DNA of 64,000 bases from Bacillota bacterium (GCA_023450835.1 JAEXGM010000126.1:8096-72095); one strand, 5' to 3'; positions 1-9,051 are shown, counted from the first letter of the stretch. Notes: generated by a model not told the origin, from the sequence alone. Program-made: numbers and translations.

Positions 1-3000
1 AATCAGCAGCAGCTTCTATTGATTATACTAATAAAAGTATTACATGGACGATAACGGCAAATGCCGGAAACCAGACTATTACCGGAGCGGTGGTGCATGA
101 TCAGCTCCCTGATGGTCTTACCTTAAGAGCTGGCAGTGTTATAGTGAAGAATGAGAATGGATCTACGATAGACACCCCCAGTATCACTCCTGATGCAAGC
201 GGGAATTTTACAATATCGCTGGGTGATATAACTAAAAAACGTACAATTACCTATATAACAGATATCCAATCCGCTTTTTACGGCAGTGCGTTTAAGAATA
301 AGGCGTGGTTATCAGGAACAGGCACAGGTGTCGGACCCGGAGCTGCAGTTGATCAGGCTCTGGAAAAATCAATTACACCTACCATTGTAAACTCCTATAC
401 CAAAGATATACTGACCACTAGTACGACAGTACCCGGAAGTGATGAAATTACCTATAACGGCATTGATTATGATGCCAAAACAATGAGCTGGCAGCTGACA
501 GTAAAGCCTGTTAAGAGAGCGGTGGAAGAACTTACGGTAACGGACTCTTTCCCCAATAATGGAATGGTATTTCTTCCCCAGTCCTTACGAGTCCTAGCGG
601 GCAGTACCGTTTTGACTCTTGGTACGGACTATACTATTGAAGCTCCTTCCGGCGGCAATACGGACTATCAGAACGGATTTGTATTAAAGCTTAAAGGAAG
701 CTCCTGGCAAGGTGCTGATTACCATATTTATTATAAGACCAGCTTTGATTTAAATACACCTGACATTATACCGGTTACCCAGAATAAATACTTAAATCAT
801 GTGGTCTTTACCGGAGAAACTTCCGATGGTCCTTTCACGGTTACACCGCCGGATGTATACTACCAATTAAATGATACTGCTTATAATAATGGCAAAAAAG
901 ATGGAAGTCTTGATTTGCAGACCAGACAGATAAGCTGGCAGATCTATACTAATTATCTGTCTGTGAATAAAGGAGCAAATATTAAGGTTGCAGATACATA
1001 CGAGACAGGTCAGCATCTTCTTCCGGAGACCGTTACAGTAACCAAATATAAGCTTGATTCTTCCGGAACTCCTGTGCTGGAGGGTTCAGCGCTAATCCTG
1101 GGTACGGATTATACAATGTCGACAACCGGTAATGGTTTCGATTTGATAATTACAAAAGAACCGGATAAAGCATATATCATTCAATATAAGACACAGGTGG
1201 ATGGTCTTTCACAGGCCAGCTATAAAAATAGTGCGGAAATAACCAAAGACGGAGATACGGCGACTTATGAAAAGATAGTTTCCTATCCGGACTGGAATAA
1301 TTTTATCGTCAAATCTGCTGTCGATGTTGATTCCAATATGAAGGTATATCCTGATGATGAAATTAATTGGAAGGTCGTCCTGAATAAGAGCCTGTCTGAA
1401 ATAACAGGCGGGGTATTTACGGATGTTATCAGCAGCGGTCATGTATATGTAAATGGAAGTCTGAAAGTATACCAGATAACAGATGTCAATACCAATGCCA
1501 GAACAGAAATTAGTCCTTCGGATACTACCTATGAATTAAAGAGTGAGGCCGGTACAAATCCGGGAGAATGGAATCTGACAGTAAGTTTTAAGAATAATGT
1601 TACCTCCCGATACGAAATTGAATATAAAACAGTTGTAACTGCTAAAAATGGCACAATAAAGAATAATGCAAGATTTATCGGCACCGGTGTTGACAAATCC
1701 AGCAATGCAAATAATGGGGCAGGATTTACGGTTACACAAACTGCTTTTGGTACCGGAGGCGGAACGACCAATAAAGGAAAAATCACAATTAACAAAGTGG
1801 ATAAAGACACGAATGCACTGATTAAGTCGTCGCCTGCCGTTTTCGAACTGTATTATATGCTTAATGGCAGTGAGATGGTAGTCAGCGGTTCCAGTCAGTC
1901 GACGGTGGATGGAGTATTGACATATTCGGGTCTCTCTTACAGAACTTATTATCTGAGAGAAGTGACGGCACCGAACGGGTATTATTTGAATGACACGGTA
2001 TTTCCTATAACTTTAAGTTCCAGTAATAAAACGCCTACCCAGGTGGTATCAGATGAAGCACAAAAAGCCATTAAGGTTATAAAGGCAGATACTTATAACA
2101 CCGGCAGTAAACTGGCAGGAGCTACCTTCAGACTTGTTAAAGTTGAAGCTGATGATACGGTAACAACTGTTAGTGAAAAAACCACGGATGTAAACGGCCA
2201 ATTGCTTTTTAGCGGGTTGGAATACGGTAAATATAAGGTGATAGAAATAGCGGCACCTCAAGGATACCAGCTTCCGGAGGTTACTGAGACCGGCATACTG
2301 GAAATTAAATCAGAGACTCCAAATCCGCTTGTATTAAATCTGTCAAATGAAAGTAAAAGATCATTAAAGGTTATAAAAGAGGATAAAGAAGACTCCAATA
2401 ATAAATTAAAAGATGCGGTATTTAAGCTGTTTGATTCTTCCAATATACAAATTGGAGATACTTATACCACTGACAATAACGGAGAAATAAATATCCCCGG
2501 TTTAGCCAATGGTACTTATACGTTAAAAGAAATAACTGCACCGGATGGCTATCAGCTGCCCCAGGTGCCGGAGACCCAGATCGTTATCAATGGGGCAACG
2601 GATCTTTCCTCTGATGGGCATACCGATAATGTTATTACTCAGGTTATTAAGAATGCATCCTTAAAGACCATTAAGATTATAAAGGTAGATTCGGAGGATA
2701 CCAGTAAGACGCTCCCCGGAGCTGAGTTCAAATTATATGATTCCAACGATATCTTAATCGGAACTTATACTACTGATAACAATGGGGAAATTATAATATC
2801 AGGGCTTAAAGTCGGCAGCTACAAATTGGTGGAGACAAAAGCACCTGCGGGCTATAAACTTCCGGATAACCCCGTAACCCCTGTTGAAATTACTTATGAC
2901 ACGGATTATGATACCATATTGCCTTCTATAGGAAATGAGGTATACCGTTCCATAAAGCTCATAAAGGTCGATAAAGATAATGCGGCTACCGTACTAAAGG

Positions 3001-4031
3001 ACGCAAAATTTCAGTTATGGAAAGATGGAGTAAAAGTAGCGGATAACATAAAAACAGATGATTCCGGTATTGCTGTTATTCCTAATCTGCTGCTGGGTAA
3101 TTACAAGCTGATAGAAACCAAAGCACCGGAAGGCTATATAACACCTGCCAACAGCCAGATTGACGTAGAAATAAAAGTAGGTTCTCCTTTGCAGATTCCA
3201 ATCACTGTGGAAAATGATCTCTTAAGAACGTTGGTTATTAAAAAGGTAGACACCGGGAACACAACTAAATTACTGGAAGGAGCAGAATTCACCGTAAAGG
3301 CTCCTGATGGAACAACGAAAACTCTTAAGACAGGAGCTGACGGGACCGCAACTTTACCGGGCTTAGATTTCGGAAGTTATGTAATAACTGAGACAAAAGC
3401 ACCTATGGGATATCAAATAATGATATCACCTAAAACTGTTATATTAGACGGTTCTCAAAAAGTGTTTACAGTGGAAATAGGAAATGCGGTATATATTCCG
3501 GCACCTAACCCATCCCCGGAACCAAGTGTAACACCTACGCCTACACCAACACCAACTACAGAGCCCACACCGACTCCGACAAAGGGACCGGAACCAACGA
3601 AAAAACCTACACCCACTCCTACGCCGGAGGCTGTTACTGAGGTCACCAAAGAGGATACCCCGAAGGGCGGCAAAGTGCCGGTTCCGGAAGGCAGTAAATC
3701 TGAGGTGGGAGAGAAGCCGAGTAACGGAAAAGTTACGGTTGATGATAAGGGTAAATGGACCTATACACCGGATAGCGGTTACACGGGTAAAGACAAATTT
3801 TCAATAATCATTAAGCATCCGGATGGAACCAAAGAAGAAGTTGTTGTTGAAATTGATGTGGATAAAATACCGCTTGGAAATGTTACACCTGACCCTAACG
3901 GTACCGGAGATGGAGTGAATATACCAAAGACCGGTGAAACAGTTCCCTTAGGTTTTCTTCCGGCTATTATAGGCGGTATGGCAGGCAGTATCATATTGCT
4001 GCTTGGAAGAAAGAAAAAGTCATCAAAATAA
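1..4031 (+). CDS. Sortase-anchored surface adhesin with Cna-B/SpaA repeats (5' end outside window)
   Basis: The reading frame is already open at base 3, so the protein starts upstream; at least 1,340 residues are visible. The first half has repeated beta-rich modules resembling collagen-binding adhesin domains. From about base 1776 six SpaA/Cna-B-like domains follow, each opening with a K-V-D/K-E-D type strand and closing with an E-x-x-A-P-x-G-Y motif, the usual Lys and Glu context for intramolecular isopeptide bonds. A Pro/Thr-rich spacer (about 3500-3630) and one Ig-like domain come next. The C-terminus is a classical sorting signal: IPKTG at 3921, a hydrophobic segment and a basic tail (GRKKKSSK). 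The protein should be cleaved by a sortase and linked to peptidoglycan, probably as an adhesin or pilin. No sortase gene is in the window. The ligand is unknown. A terminator-like hairpin follows. Confidence 0.9.
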   Translation, partial: SAAASIDYTNKSITWTITANAGNQTITGAVVHDQLPDGLTLRAGSVIVKNENGSTIDTPSITPDASGNFTISLGDITKKRTITYITDIQSAFYGSAFKNKAWLSGTGTGVGPGAAVDQALEKSITPTIVNSYTKDILTTSTTVPGSDEITYNGIDYDAKTMSWQLTVKPVKRAVEELTVTDSFPNNGMVFLPQSLRVLAGSTVLTLGTDYTIEAPSGGNTDYQNGFVLKLKGSSWQGADYHIYYKTSFDLNTPDIIPVTQNKYLNHVVFTGETSDGPFTVTPPDVYYQLNDTAYNNGKKDGSLDLQTRQISWQIYTNYLSVNKGANIKVADTYETGQHLLPETVTVTKYKLDSSGTPVLEGSALILGTDYTMSTTGNGFDLIITKEPDKAYIIQYKTQVDGLSQASYKNSAEITKDGDTATYEKIVSYPDWNNFIVKSAVDVDSNMKVYPDDEINWKVVLNKSLSEITGGVFTDVISSGHVYVNGSLKVYQITDVNTNARTEISPSDTTYELKSEAGTNPGEWNLTVSFKNNVTSRYEIEYKTVVTAKNGTIKNNARFIGTGVDKSSNANNGAGFTVTQTAFGTGGGTTNKGKITINKVDKDTNALIKSSPAVFELYYMLNGSEMVVSGSSQSTVDGVLTYSGLSYRTYYLREVTAPNGYYLNDTVFPITLSSSNKTPTQVVSDEAQKAIKVIKADTYNTGSKLAGATFRLVKVEADDTVTTVSEKTTDVNGQLLFSGLEYGKYKVIEIAAPQGYQLPEVTETGILEIKSETPNPLVLNLSNESKRSLKVIKEDKEDSNNKLKDAVFKLFDSSNIQIGDTYTTDNNGEINIPGLANGTYTLKEITAPDGYQLPQVPETQIVINGATDLSSDGHTDNVITQVIKNASLKTIKIIKVDSEDTSKTLPGAEFKLYDSNDILIGTYTTDNNGEIIISGLKVGSYKLVETKAPAGYKLPDNPVTPVEITYDTDYDTILPSIGNEVYRSIKLIKVDKDNAATVLKDAKFQLWKDGVKVADNIKTDDSGIAVIPNLLLGNYKLIETKAPEGYITPANSQIDVEIKVGSPLQIPITVENDLLRTLVIKKVDTGNTTKLLEGAEFTVKAPDGTTKTLKTGADGTATLPGLDFGSYVITETKAPMGYQIMISPKTVILDGSQKVFTVEIGNAVYIPAPNPSPEPSVTPTPTPTPTTEPTPTPTKGPEPTKKPTPTPTPEAVTEVTKEDTPKGGKVPVPEGSKSEVGEKPSNGKVTVDDKGKWTYTPDSGYTGKDKFSIIIKHPDGTKEEVVVEIDVDKIPLGNVTPDPNGTGDGVNIPKTGETVPLGFLPAIIGGMAGSIILLLGRKKKSSK

Positions 4032-4076
4032 AAATTAGAATAGTATTAGAATATTATTTTTGATATGAGCAGCAGG

Positions 4077-4142
4077 AGACTGCAAGTTCACTTATTATAT
4101 AATGGAAAAATAAATCCGTATATAATATAGAACTTGCAGTCT
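4077..4142 (+). terminator. Long-loop terminator-like hairpin after the adhesin gene
   Basis: A 13-base inverted repeat (AGACTGCAAGTTC at 4077-4089 and its complement at 4130-4142) encloses an AT-rich loop of 40 bases and is followed by a modest T-rich tract. It lies 46 bases after the stop codon. It probably ends adhesin transcription, though the loop is long for a classical terminator. Confidence 0.5.
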
Positions 4143-4272
4143 TCTTGTATTTGTATTGATGATTTCAATATAAACATACGAATTGGAAGAAAATATACCA
4201 TATTAACATGAATAATACTGATAAAAAAGCAAAAAATTTGTCAAAATTACTGTATTCAAGAAGTACAAGCTA

Positions 4273-4281
4273 TGATATAAT
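4273..4281 (+). promoter_or_regulatory. Extended -10 promoter for the riboswitch transcript
   Basis: TGATATAAT (TG-n-TATAAT) forms an extended -10 element with only a weak -35 upstream. It is placed to start the RNA that carries the c-di-GMP riboswitch about 45 bases downstream. Inferred from sequence only. Confidence 0.5.
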
Positions 4282-4327
4282 AAGGGCATAAAGATCAGGA
4301 AATATTTACATATAAATTCGGTGCTTT

Positions 4328-4420
4328 CCACCGACAAAGGCAAAATCAGCGAAAGCTGGTGACGCAAAGCTATAGGGCCTTATTTATTTTAAATAAATTG
4401 GCAGCCAGTTACCGAAAGGG
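4328..4420 (+). promoter_or_regulatory. Cyclic di-GMP-I (GEMM-I) riboswitch
   Basis: The region carries the conserved pieces of the GEMM-I aptamer in order: GACAAAGGCAAA, a P2 hairpin with a GAAA tetraloop (CAGCGAAAGCTGG), GACGCAAAGC, AGGGCCT, an AT-rich P3, then TGGCAGCCAGTTACCGAA. The 3' strand runs directly into the ribosome-binding site (AAAGGGGAG at 4415-4423) of the next gene. No terminator with a T tract is visible between aptamer and start codon, so control is more likely at translation initiation. Whether c-di-GMP turns expression on or off cannot be read from the sequence. Confidence 0.9.
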
Positions 4421-4429
4421 GAGTTTTTT

Positions 4430-5239
4430 GTGTATAATTTTTTAAAAAAAGGCCTGCTATTTATAATAGCAGCAATTTTGATAGTCGGAACTGTCAGCGT
4501 ACCTGAAATAGCTTATGCAGAGGATGCAGGAGCAGTTATTGATAAGAGTGAAATAAAAAACGGAATTATTATTGTTGATTATAAAAATGGGACAGATTCT
4601 CTGGTAAGAATCACAAAGGACAGTTCAAAGTACTTATATGAATTATCAGGGGAGGCCAGAGTACCTCTGCAGTTAGGAAACGGAGATTATAAAATTGAAG
4701 TACTTGCAAATATTGAAGGAAACAAATACCGTCAGGTTACAGCTGAAACAGTAAATTACAACGGAGATAACGGAAAAACAGTATTTTTGCAAAGCAATGA
4801 AATTGTTAAATGGAGCTCAGATATGGCTTCTATAAAGAAAGCAAAAGCATTAACAAAAAAAGCTTCTACAGATACTGAAAAAGTAGCTGCCATATATTCT
4901 TATATAGTAAAAAACATAAAGTATGATTATGAAAAGGCAAAAACCATACAAAGCGGTTATGTACCTGCTATCGATGATGTATATACTGAAAAAGAAGGAA
5001 TCTGCTACGATTATGCCGTACTCTTTGCGGCAATGCTCAGGAGTGTCGGAGTTCCGGCAAAAGTGCTTATGGGAACCTCAACAGACGTCAGCGAGTATCA
5101 TGCATGGAACCAGGTCTATATGAAAGAAACAAAGAAGTGGATAACCATCGATACTACTATCGACGCCGCATTAAAAACAGCAAAAGCAAATAAGATGGCA
5201 AAGAAAGCATCACACTATATGGTTGAAAAGCAATATTAA
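4430..5239 (+). CDS. Exported transglutaminase-like (papain-fold) protein under c-di-GMP control
   Basis: This 269-residue protein starts at GTG 4430, seven bases after the riboswitch-embedded ribosome site. Residues 1-30 form a signal peptide: basic start, hydrophobic core and a probable A-Y-A cleavage site. A small beta domain follows. The C-terminal half is a transglutaminase-like core with an apparent Cys-His-Asp triad at C192 (EGICYDYA), H224 (YHAWN) and D241 (ITIDTT). Family members act as cysteine proteases or transglutaminases on cell-surface substrates; the true substrate here is unknown. It has no sorting motif or membrane anchor, so it is likely secreted. Its neighbour is an anchored adhesin, and c-di-GMP commonly controls sessile behaviour, so a role at the cell surface is a reasonable inference. 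A strong terminator follows. Confidence 0.85.
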   Translation: MYNFLKKGLLFIIAAILIVGTVSVPEIAYAEDAGAVIDKSEIKNGIIIVDYKNGTDSLVRITKDSSKYLYELSGEARVPLQLGNGDYKIEVLANIEGNKYRQVTAETVNYNGDNGKTVFLQSNEIVKWSSDMASIKKAKALTKKASTDTEKVAAIYSYIVKNIKYDYEKAKTIQSGYVPAIDDVYTEKEGICYDYAVLFAAMLRSVGVPAKVLMGTSTDVSEYHAWNQVYMKETKKWITIDTTIDAALKTAKANKMAKKASHYMVEKQY

Positions 5240-5286
5240 TAAAATGAATAAGCTGTCTTCCTTCCTATAATAATATATTAACGAGT

Positions 5287-5334
5287 AGAATATCAGTAAA
5301 AGTGGATGCATTCCCTTTACTGATATTCTTTTTT
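5287..5334 (+). terminator. Intrinsic terminator after the transglutaminase gene
   Basis: AGAATATCAGTAAAAG at 5287 pairs with CTTTACTGATATTCT and is followed by TTTTTT. This isolates the riboswitch gene from the ribosomal supercluster. Confidence 0.85.
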
Positions 5335-5426
5335 GCTCTAGTATAGTATTTAAGTAATAATGAAATCATATAATCAGGTTTTCTAAATAATGCTATTCGA
5401 AAAAGTAAAAAATATAAAAAAACTGC

Positions 5427-5455
5427 TTGCATTATTGATTTTACTATAGTATAAT
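5427..5455 (+). promoter_or_regulatory. Main promoter of the S10-spc-alpha supercluster
   Basis: TTGCAT (5427-5432), a 17-base spacer and a perfect TATAAT (5450-5455). Transcription would begin near 5462 and produce a leader of about 275 bases before rpsJ. Confidence 0.8.
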
Positions 5456-5461
5456 TAGTAC

Positions 5462-5736
5462 TGCTGTGACATTGATAGCGTAGAAGCGAGAGGTTGCTAC
5501 ATATTATGTAGGTTTTCCGTGGAGCGAATGTCAAGTTATGAAACTGGCGACAAGTCACTGTACAAATAAAGATTCTGCAAAAGATATTCGAGCAGATAGT
5601 GTGGGTCACCCCCAAGTTTTCCGATGAGGAAAATGGCGAGCTTTAAGTAGGCTTTAAAGACGGGACACACACGGCCCAGTGTACAGTCACCGCTTGTCGT
5701 ACTGCTATTAAGTGCGAAAAGGAGGCGACTTTTTTT
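5462..5736 (+). promoter_or_regulatory. Structured 5' leader of the rpsJ operon
   Basis: Between promoter and rpsJ lies about 275 bases with no reading frame but nested complementary segments. GACAAG (5549-5554) pairs with CTTGTC (5693-5698) and the adjoining CTGTAC (5558-5563) with GTACAG (5681-5686). Inside these, GTGTG (5599-5603) can pair with CACAC (5666-5670), and TTTTCC/GGAAAA forms a small hairpin near 5620. This is the layout expected of an autoregulatory ribosomal-protein leader; the ligand (possibly an operon product) is inference. Confidence 0.6.
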
Positions 5737-6054
5737 ATGGCAAGTCAAGTAATGAGGATTACATTGAAAGCGTATGACCATCAGTTAATCGATCAGTCAG
5801 CTGCGAAAATCATCGAGACTGTAAAAAAGACAGGATCAAAGGTGAGCGGACCTGTACCCCTACCTACTAAGAAGGAAGTAGTTACAATTCTTAGAGCGGT
5901 ACACAAATACAAGGATTCCAGAGAGCAGTTCGAGCAGAGAACCCACAAGAGATTAATCGATATCATCACACCTACACAGAAAACGGTAGATTCATTATCC
6001 AGATTAGAAATGCCTGCCGGTGTGTACATCGACATCAAGATGAAGACAAAGTAA
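5737..6054 (+). CDS. rpsJ: 30S ribosomal protein S10
   Basis: A 105-residue S10 of normal length and first gene of the supercluster. It is recognised by the N-terminal RITLKAYDHQLID strand and by P-L-P-T-K-K and R-T-H-K-R-L-I-D in the long loop that enters the 30S head. S10 also pairs with NusB in rRNA antitermination in known systems. The ribosome site AAAAGGAGG lies just upstream. It is separated from rplC by an unusually long, structured gap. Confidence 0.98.
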   Translation: MASQVMRITLKAYDHQLIDQSAAKIIETVKKTGSKVSGPVPLPTKKEVVTILRAVHKYKDSREQFEQRTHKRLIDIITPTQKTVDSLSRLEMPAGVYIDIKMKTK

Positions 6055-6257
6055 TCATCGAAAAAAAGCAAAGACAAAATCCTTTAGGGTTTATATATAG
6101 GGTAAGGTTCATTGGGAACCTGCACCAAGGTAGACCATCTAGGATGATTACGCGTAGTGTAGCAATTCAGTGCTGATGCCCGAATTTACGGTGCGTTGGA
6201 AGTGCGAAGTATAACACATGGCGCAATCCGCTGTAGATTAAACAGGAGGTGCAAGTA
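6055..6257 (+). other. Structured spacer between rpsJ and rplC
   Basis: This 200-base intercistronic gap is much longer than most others in the operon (about 10-35 bases). It holds no open frame. AGGTTC (6105-6110) pairs with GAACCT (6116-6121), and more GC-rich complementary stretches follow up to the rplC ribosome site AGGAGG at 6244. It may be an internal regulatory or processing element; no known family was recognised. Confidence 0.45.
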
Positions 6258-6890
6258 ATGAAGAGAGCAATTTTAACGACAAAAGTCGGAATGACTCAGA
6301 TTTTCAACGAGAACGGAAGCTTGATTCCGGTAACTGTATTACAGGCAGGACCTTGCGTTGTAACACAGGTTAAAACAGTTGAAAACGACGGATACGCTGC
6401 CGTTCAGGTAGGTTTCGGAGATATCCGTGAAGTATTGGTTAACAAACCGAGAAAAGGACACTTTGCAAAAGCGGGTGTTGCAAACAAAAAATATCTTAAA
6501 GAGTTCAAGTTTGAGAATGCCGCTGATTACACAGTAGGACAAGAAATCAAAGCTGACATCTTTACAGAAGGTGAAAGAGTTGATGCTACTGCTAAATCAA
6601 AGGGTAAGGGATTCCAAGGTGCAATCAAGAGATACGGACAGTCCAGAGGACCTATGGCTCATGGTTCCAAATTCCACAGACATGCAGGTTCCAACGGTGC
6701 TGCTACAACACCCGGACGTGTATTCAAGGGAAAACACATGCCTGGCCACATGGGTCATGTAAAAGTAACAGTTCAGAATCTGGAAGTTGTAAGAGTTGAT
6801 GCAGAAAAGAACATTATTTTAGTAAAAGGTGCCGTTCCCGGACCTAAGAAATCTTTAGTAATGTTAAAGAATACCGTAAAGGCAAACTAG
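6258..6890 (+). CDS. rplC: 50S ribosomal protein L3
   Basis: L3 of 210 residues. ATG 6258 is preferred over the upstream in-frame GTG at 6249 because AGGAGG ends at 6249 and the protein then begins MKRAILTTKVGMTQIF, as in the family. Also visible is the extension that reaches the peptidyl-transferase centre (GPMAHGSKFHRHAGSNG, then GRVFKGKHMPGHMG). L3 is an early 50S assembly protein. It is followed by rplD in standard order. Confidence 0.97.
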   Translation: MKRAILTTKVGMTQIFNENGSLIPVTVLQAGPCVVTQVKTVENDGYAAVQVGFGDIREVLVNKPRKGHFAKAGVANKKYLKEFKFENAADYTVGQEIKADIFTEGERVDATAKSKGKGFQGAIKRYGQSRGPMAHGSKFHRHAGSNGAATTPGRVFKGKHMPGHMGHVKVTVQNLEVVRVDAEKNIILVKGAVPGPKKSLVMLKNTVKAN

Positions 6891-6917
6891 AAGCTTTGAG
6901 AAAGGAGGACGACACAG

Positions 6918-7538
6918 ATGGCAAACGTATCTGTTTTTAATATGGAAGGCAAGGAAGTTGGTTCTATCGAACTTAACGACGCTGTTTTCGGAGTAGAAGT
7001 TAACGATCATTTAGTTCATATGGCAGTTGTTTTGCAGCTTGCAAATAAACGTCAGGGTACACAGAGTGCCAAGACCCGTGCTGAAGTAAGCGGCGGCGGA
7101 AGAAAACCCTGGAGACAGAAGGGAACCGGTCATGCAAGACAGGGTTCAACAAGATCTCCTCAGTGGAAGGGCGGCGGAATTGTATTTGCTCCCAAGCCAA
7201 GAGATTATTCATTTAAGATGAACAAGAAAGAGAAACAGCTTGCTCTGAAATCTGCTTTAACTTCAAAAGTAGAAGAGAAGAAGATTTTCGTATTAGATGA
7301 GTTGAATTTAAGTGAAGTAAAGACAAAGAACTTCGTAAAAGTTCTTGACAATTTAAAGGTTAACAAAGCACTTGTGGTTACAGGCGAGAAGGATGAGAAT
7401 GTAGTTCTTTCTGCAAGAAACATCCCCACTGTGCTTACCGCGATTCCTGGAACTATCAATGTATTTGATATCTTAAAGTATGATACACTGATACTCACCA
7501 AGGATGCAGTAGCAAAAATTGAGGAGGTGTACGCATAA
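6918..7538 (+). CDS. rplD: 50S ribosomal protein L4
   Basis: L4 of 206 residues, with the family signature GGGRKPWRQKGTGHARQGS in the loop that lines the exit tunnel. In several bacteria L4 represses its own S10 operon through the leader, which makes it a candidate ligand for the structured leader upstream; that link is inference. The TAA stop overlaps the rplW ATG by one base, suggesting translational coupling. Confidence 0.97.
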   Translation: MANVSVFNMEGKEVGSIELNDAVFGVEVNDHLVHMAVVLQLANKRQGTQSAKTRAEVSGGGRKPWRQKGTGHARQGSTRSPQWKGGGIVFAPKPRDYSFKMNKKEKQLALKSALTSKVEEKKIFVLDELNLSEVKTKNFVKVLDNLKVNKALVVTGEKDENVVLSARNIPTVLTAIPGTINVFDILKYDTLILTKDAVAKIEEVYA

Positions 7539-7837
7539 TGGCTGATTTAAAATTTTATGATGTAATTTTAAAACCAATCGTAACAGAAAAAAGCATGAAC
7601 TCTATGTCTGAAAAGAAGTACACTTTTTCTGTTCATCCTGATGCTACAAAGAATCAGATCAAAGAAGCTGTTGAGAAGATGTTTGCAGGAACAAAGGTTG
7701 TAAGTGTTAACACAATGAACCTTGACGGAAAGAACCGCAGACGTGGAAACACAGCAGGAAAGACCTCCAAGGTAAAGAAAGCAATTGTTCAGTTGACTGC
7801 TGATAGTCCTGAAATTGAGATCTTCTCCGGATTATAA
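7538..7837 (+). CDS. rplW: 50S ribosomal protein L23
   Basis: L23 of 99 residues. The N-terminal YDVILKPIVTEKSM and the K-x-x-I-K-x-A-V-E-x-M-F segment are characteristic. L23 sits at the tunnel exit and docks trigger factor and SRP. Its start overlaps the rplD stop. Confidence 0.97.
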   Translation: MADLKFYDVILKPIVTEKSMNSMSEKKYTFSVHPDATKNQIKEAVEKMFAGTKVVSVNTMNLDGKNRRRGNTAGKTSKVKKAIVQLTADSPEIEIFSGL

Positions 7838-7912
7838 GATAAACGATTGATAAATTATGGTGTTTATTCGCCGATAACAGAATAAAATAATTGCTCGAAA
7901 GGAGTGCTAAAG

Positions 7913-8755
7913 ATGGGAATTAAGAAGTTTAACCCATATACACCTTCCAGAAGAAATATGACCTCATCCGATTTCGCAGAGATTACAACATCTACACCTG
8001 AGAAATCCTTAGTTGTTTCTTTAAACAAGAATGCAGGCCGTAACAATCAGGGAAAAATTACAGTAAGACATCAGGGCGGCGGCTCTAGAAGAAAATATAG
8101 ATTAGTAGATTTTAAGAGAAGAAAAGACGGAGTACCTGCAAAGGTCCTGACTATCGAATATGATCCCAACAGAACAGCAAATATCGCATTAATCTGCTAT
8201 GCAGATGGCGAGAAGTCCTATATCCTGGCTCCTAACGGATTACAGGTAGGTGCTACCTTAATGAATGGTGAGACTGCAGAAGTCAGAGTAGGAAACTGCT
8301 TACCTCTTCAGAACATTCCTGTTGGTACACAGATTCACAATATCGAATTATATCCTGGAAAAGGCGGCCAGTTAGTTCGTTCAGCAGGTAACTCTGCGCA
8401 GTTAATGGCTAAAGAAGGCAAATATGCAACACTTCGTCTTCCTTCCGGTGAAATGAGATTAGTGCCTATCATCTGCCGTGCTACTATTGGACAGGTGGGC
8501 AACATTGATCATGAATTAGTAAACATCGGTAAAGCTGGACGTAAGCGTCATATGGGTATCAGACCTACAGTCCGCGGTTCCGTTATGAATCCTAACGACC
8601 ATCCTCACGGTGGTGGTGAAGGTAAGACTGGTATCGGCCGTTCAGGTCCTGTTACACCTTGGGGTAAACCTGCTCTTGGTTTAAAGACCAGAAAAACCAA
8701 CAAAGCGTCTAACAAGATGATTGTAAGAAGAAGAGACGGTAAAACTGTTAAATAA
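7913..8755 (+). CDS. rplB: 50S ribosomal protein L2
   Basis: L2 of 280 residues. ATG 7913 is chosen over an in-frame GTG at 7904 because GAAAGGAG (7897-7904) is then correctly spaced and the product begins MGIKKFNPYTPSRR as in the family. The RHQGGGSRRKYR motif and the C-terminal GGGEGKTGIGRSGPVTPWGK, near the peptidyl-transferase centre, are intact. L2 is needed for subunit association. Confidence 0.97.
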   Translation: MGIKKFNPYTPSRRNMTSSDFAEITTSTPEKSLVVSLNKNAGRNNQGKITVRHQGGGSRRKYRLVDFKRRKDGVPAKVLTIEYDPNRTANIALICYADGEKSYILAPNGLQVGATLMNGETAEVRVGNCLPLQNIPVGTQIHNIELYPGKGGQLVRSAGNSAQLMAKEGKYATLRLPSGEMRLVPIICRATIGQVGNIDHELVNIGKAGRKRHMGIRPTVRGSVMNPNDHPHGGGEGKTGIGRSGPVTPWGKPALGLKTRKTNKASNKMIVRRRDGKTVK

Positions 8756-8772
8756 TTAAGGAGGTTAAACCT

Positions 8773-9051
8773 ATGGCTCGTTCATTAAAAAAAGGACCGT
8801 TCGCTGATGAGCATCTGCTTAAAAAGATAGATGCTATGAATAAAGCAGGTGACAAATCTGTAATCAAGACATGGTCACGTCGTTCTACGATTTTCCCTCA
8901 GATGGTTATGCACACCATTGCTGTACATGATGGCAGAAGACATGTGCCTGTATATGTTACAGAAGACATGGTTGGCCACAAGTTAGGTGAATTTGTTGCA
9001 ACTAGAACCTATAGAGGACACGGAAAAGACGAAAAGAAGACGAAGAGATAA
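8773..9051 (+). CDS. rpsS: 30S ribosomal protein S19
   Basis: S19 of 92 residues beginning MARSLKKGPFADEHLLKK, with K-T-W-S-R-R-S-T-I-F-P and the G-H-K-L-G-E-F-x-x-T-R-T-Y-R-G-H signature. It binds 16S rRNA in the head of the 30S subunit with S13. Confidence 0.98.
   Translation: MARSLKKGPFADEHLLKKIDAMNKAGDKSVIKTWSRRSTIFPQMVMHTIAVHDGRRHVPVYVTEDMVGHKLGEFVATRTYRGHGKDEKKTKR

Noticed and set aside
3455..3673. Minus-strand frame of Gly/Val repeats
   Set aside because: It is the reverse complement of the Pro/Thr-rich spacer of the adhesin gene and has no ribosome site.
4238..4281. TTGTCA as -35 partner of TATAAT at 4276
   Set aside because: Spacing is 32 bases; the extended -10 alone is the better explanation.
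5265..5615. 116-codon minus-strand frame upstream of rpsJ
   Set aside because: It overlaps a terminator, the main promoter and the structured leader; the residues look like translated AT-rich non-coding DNA.
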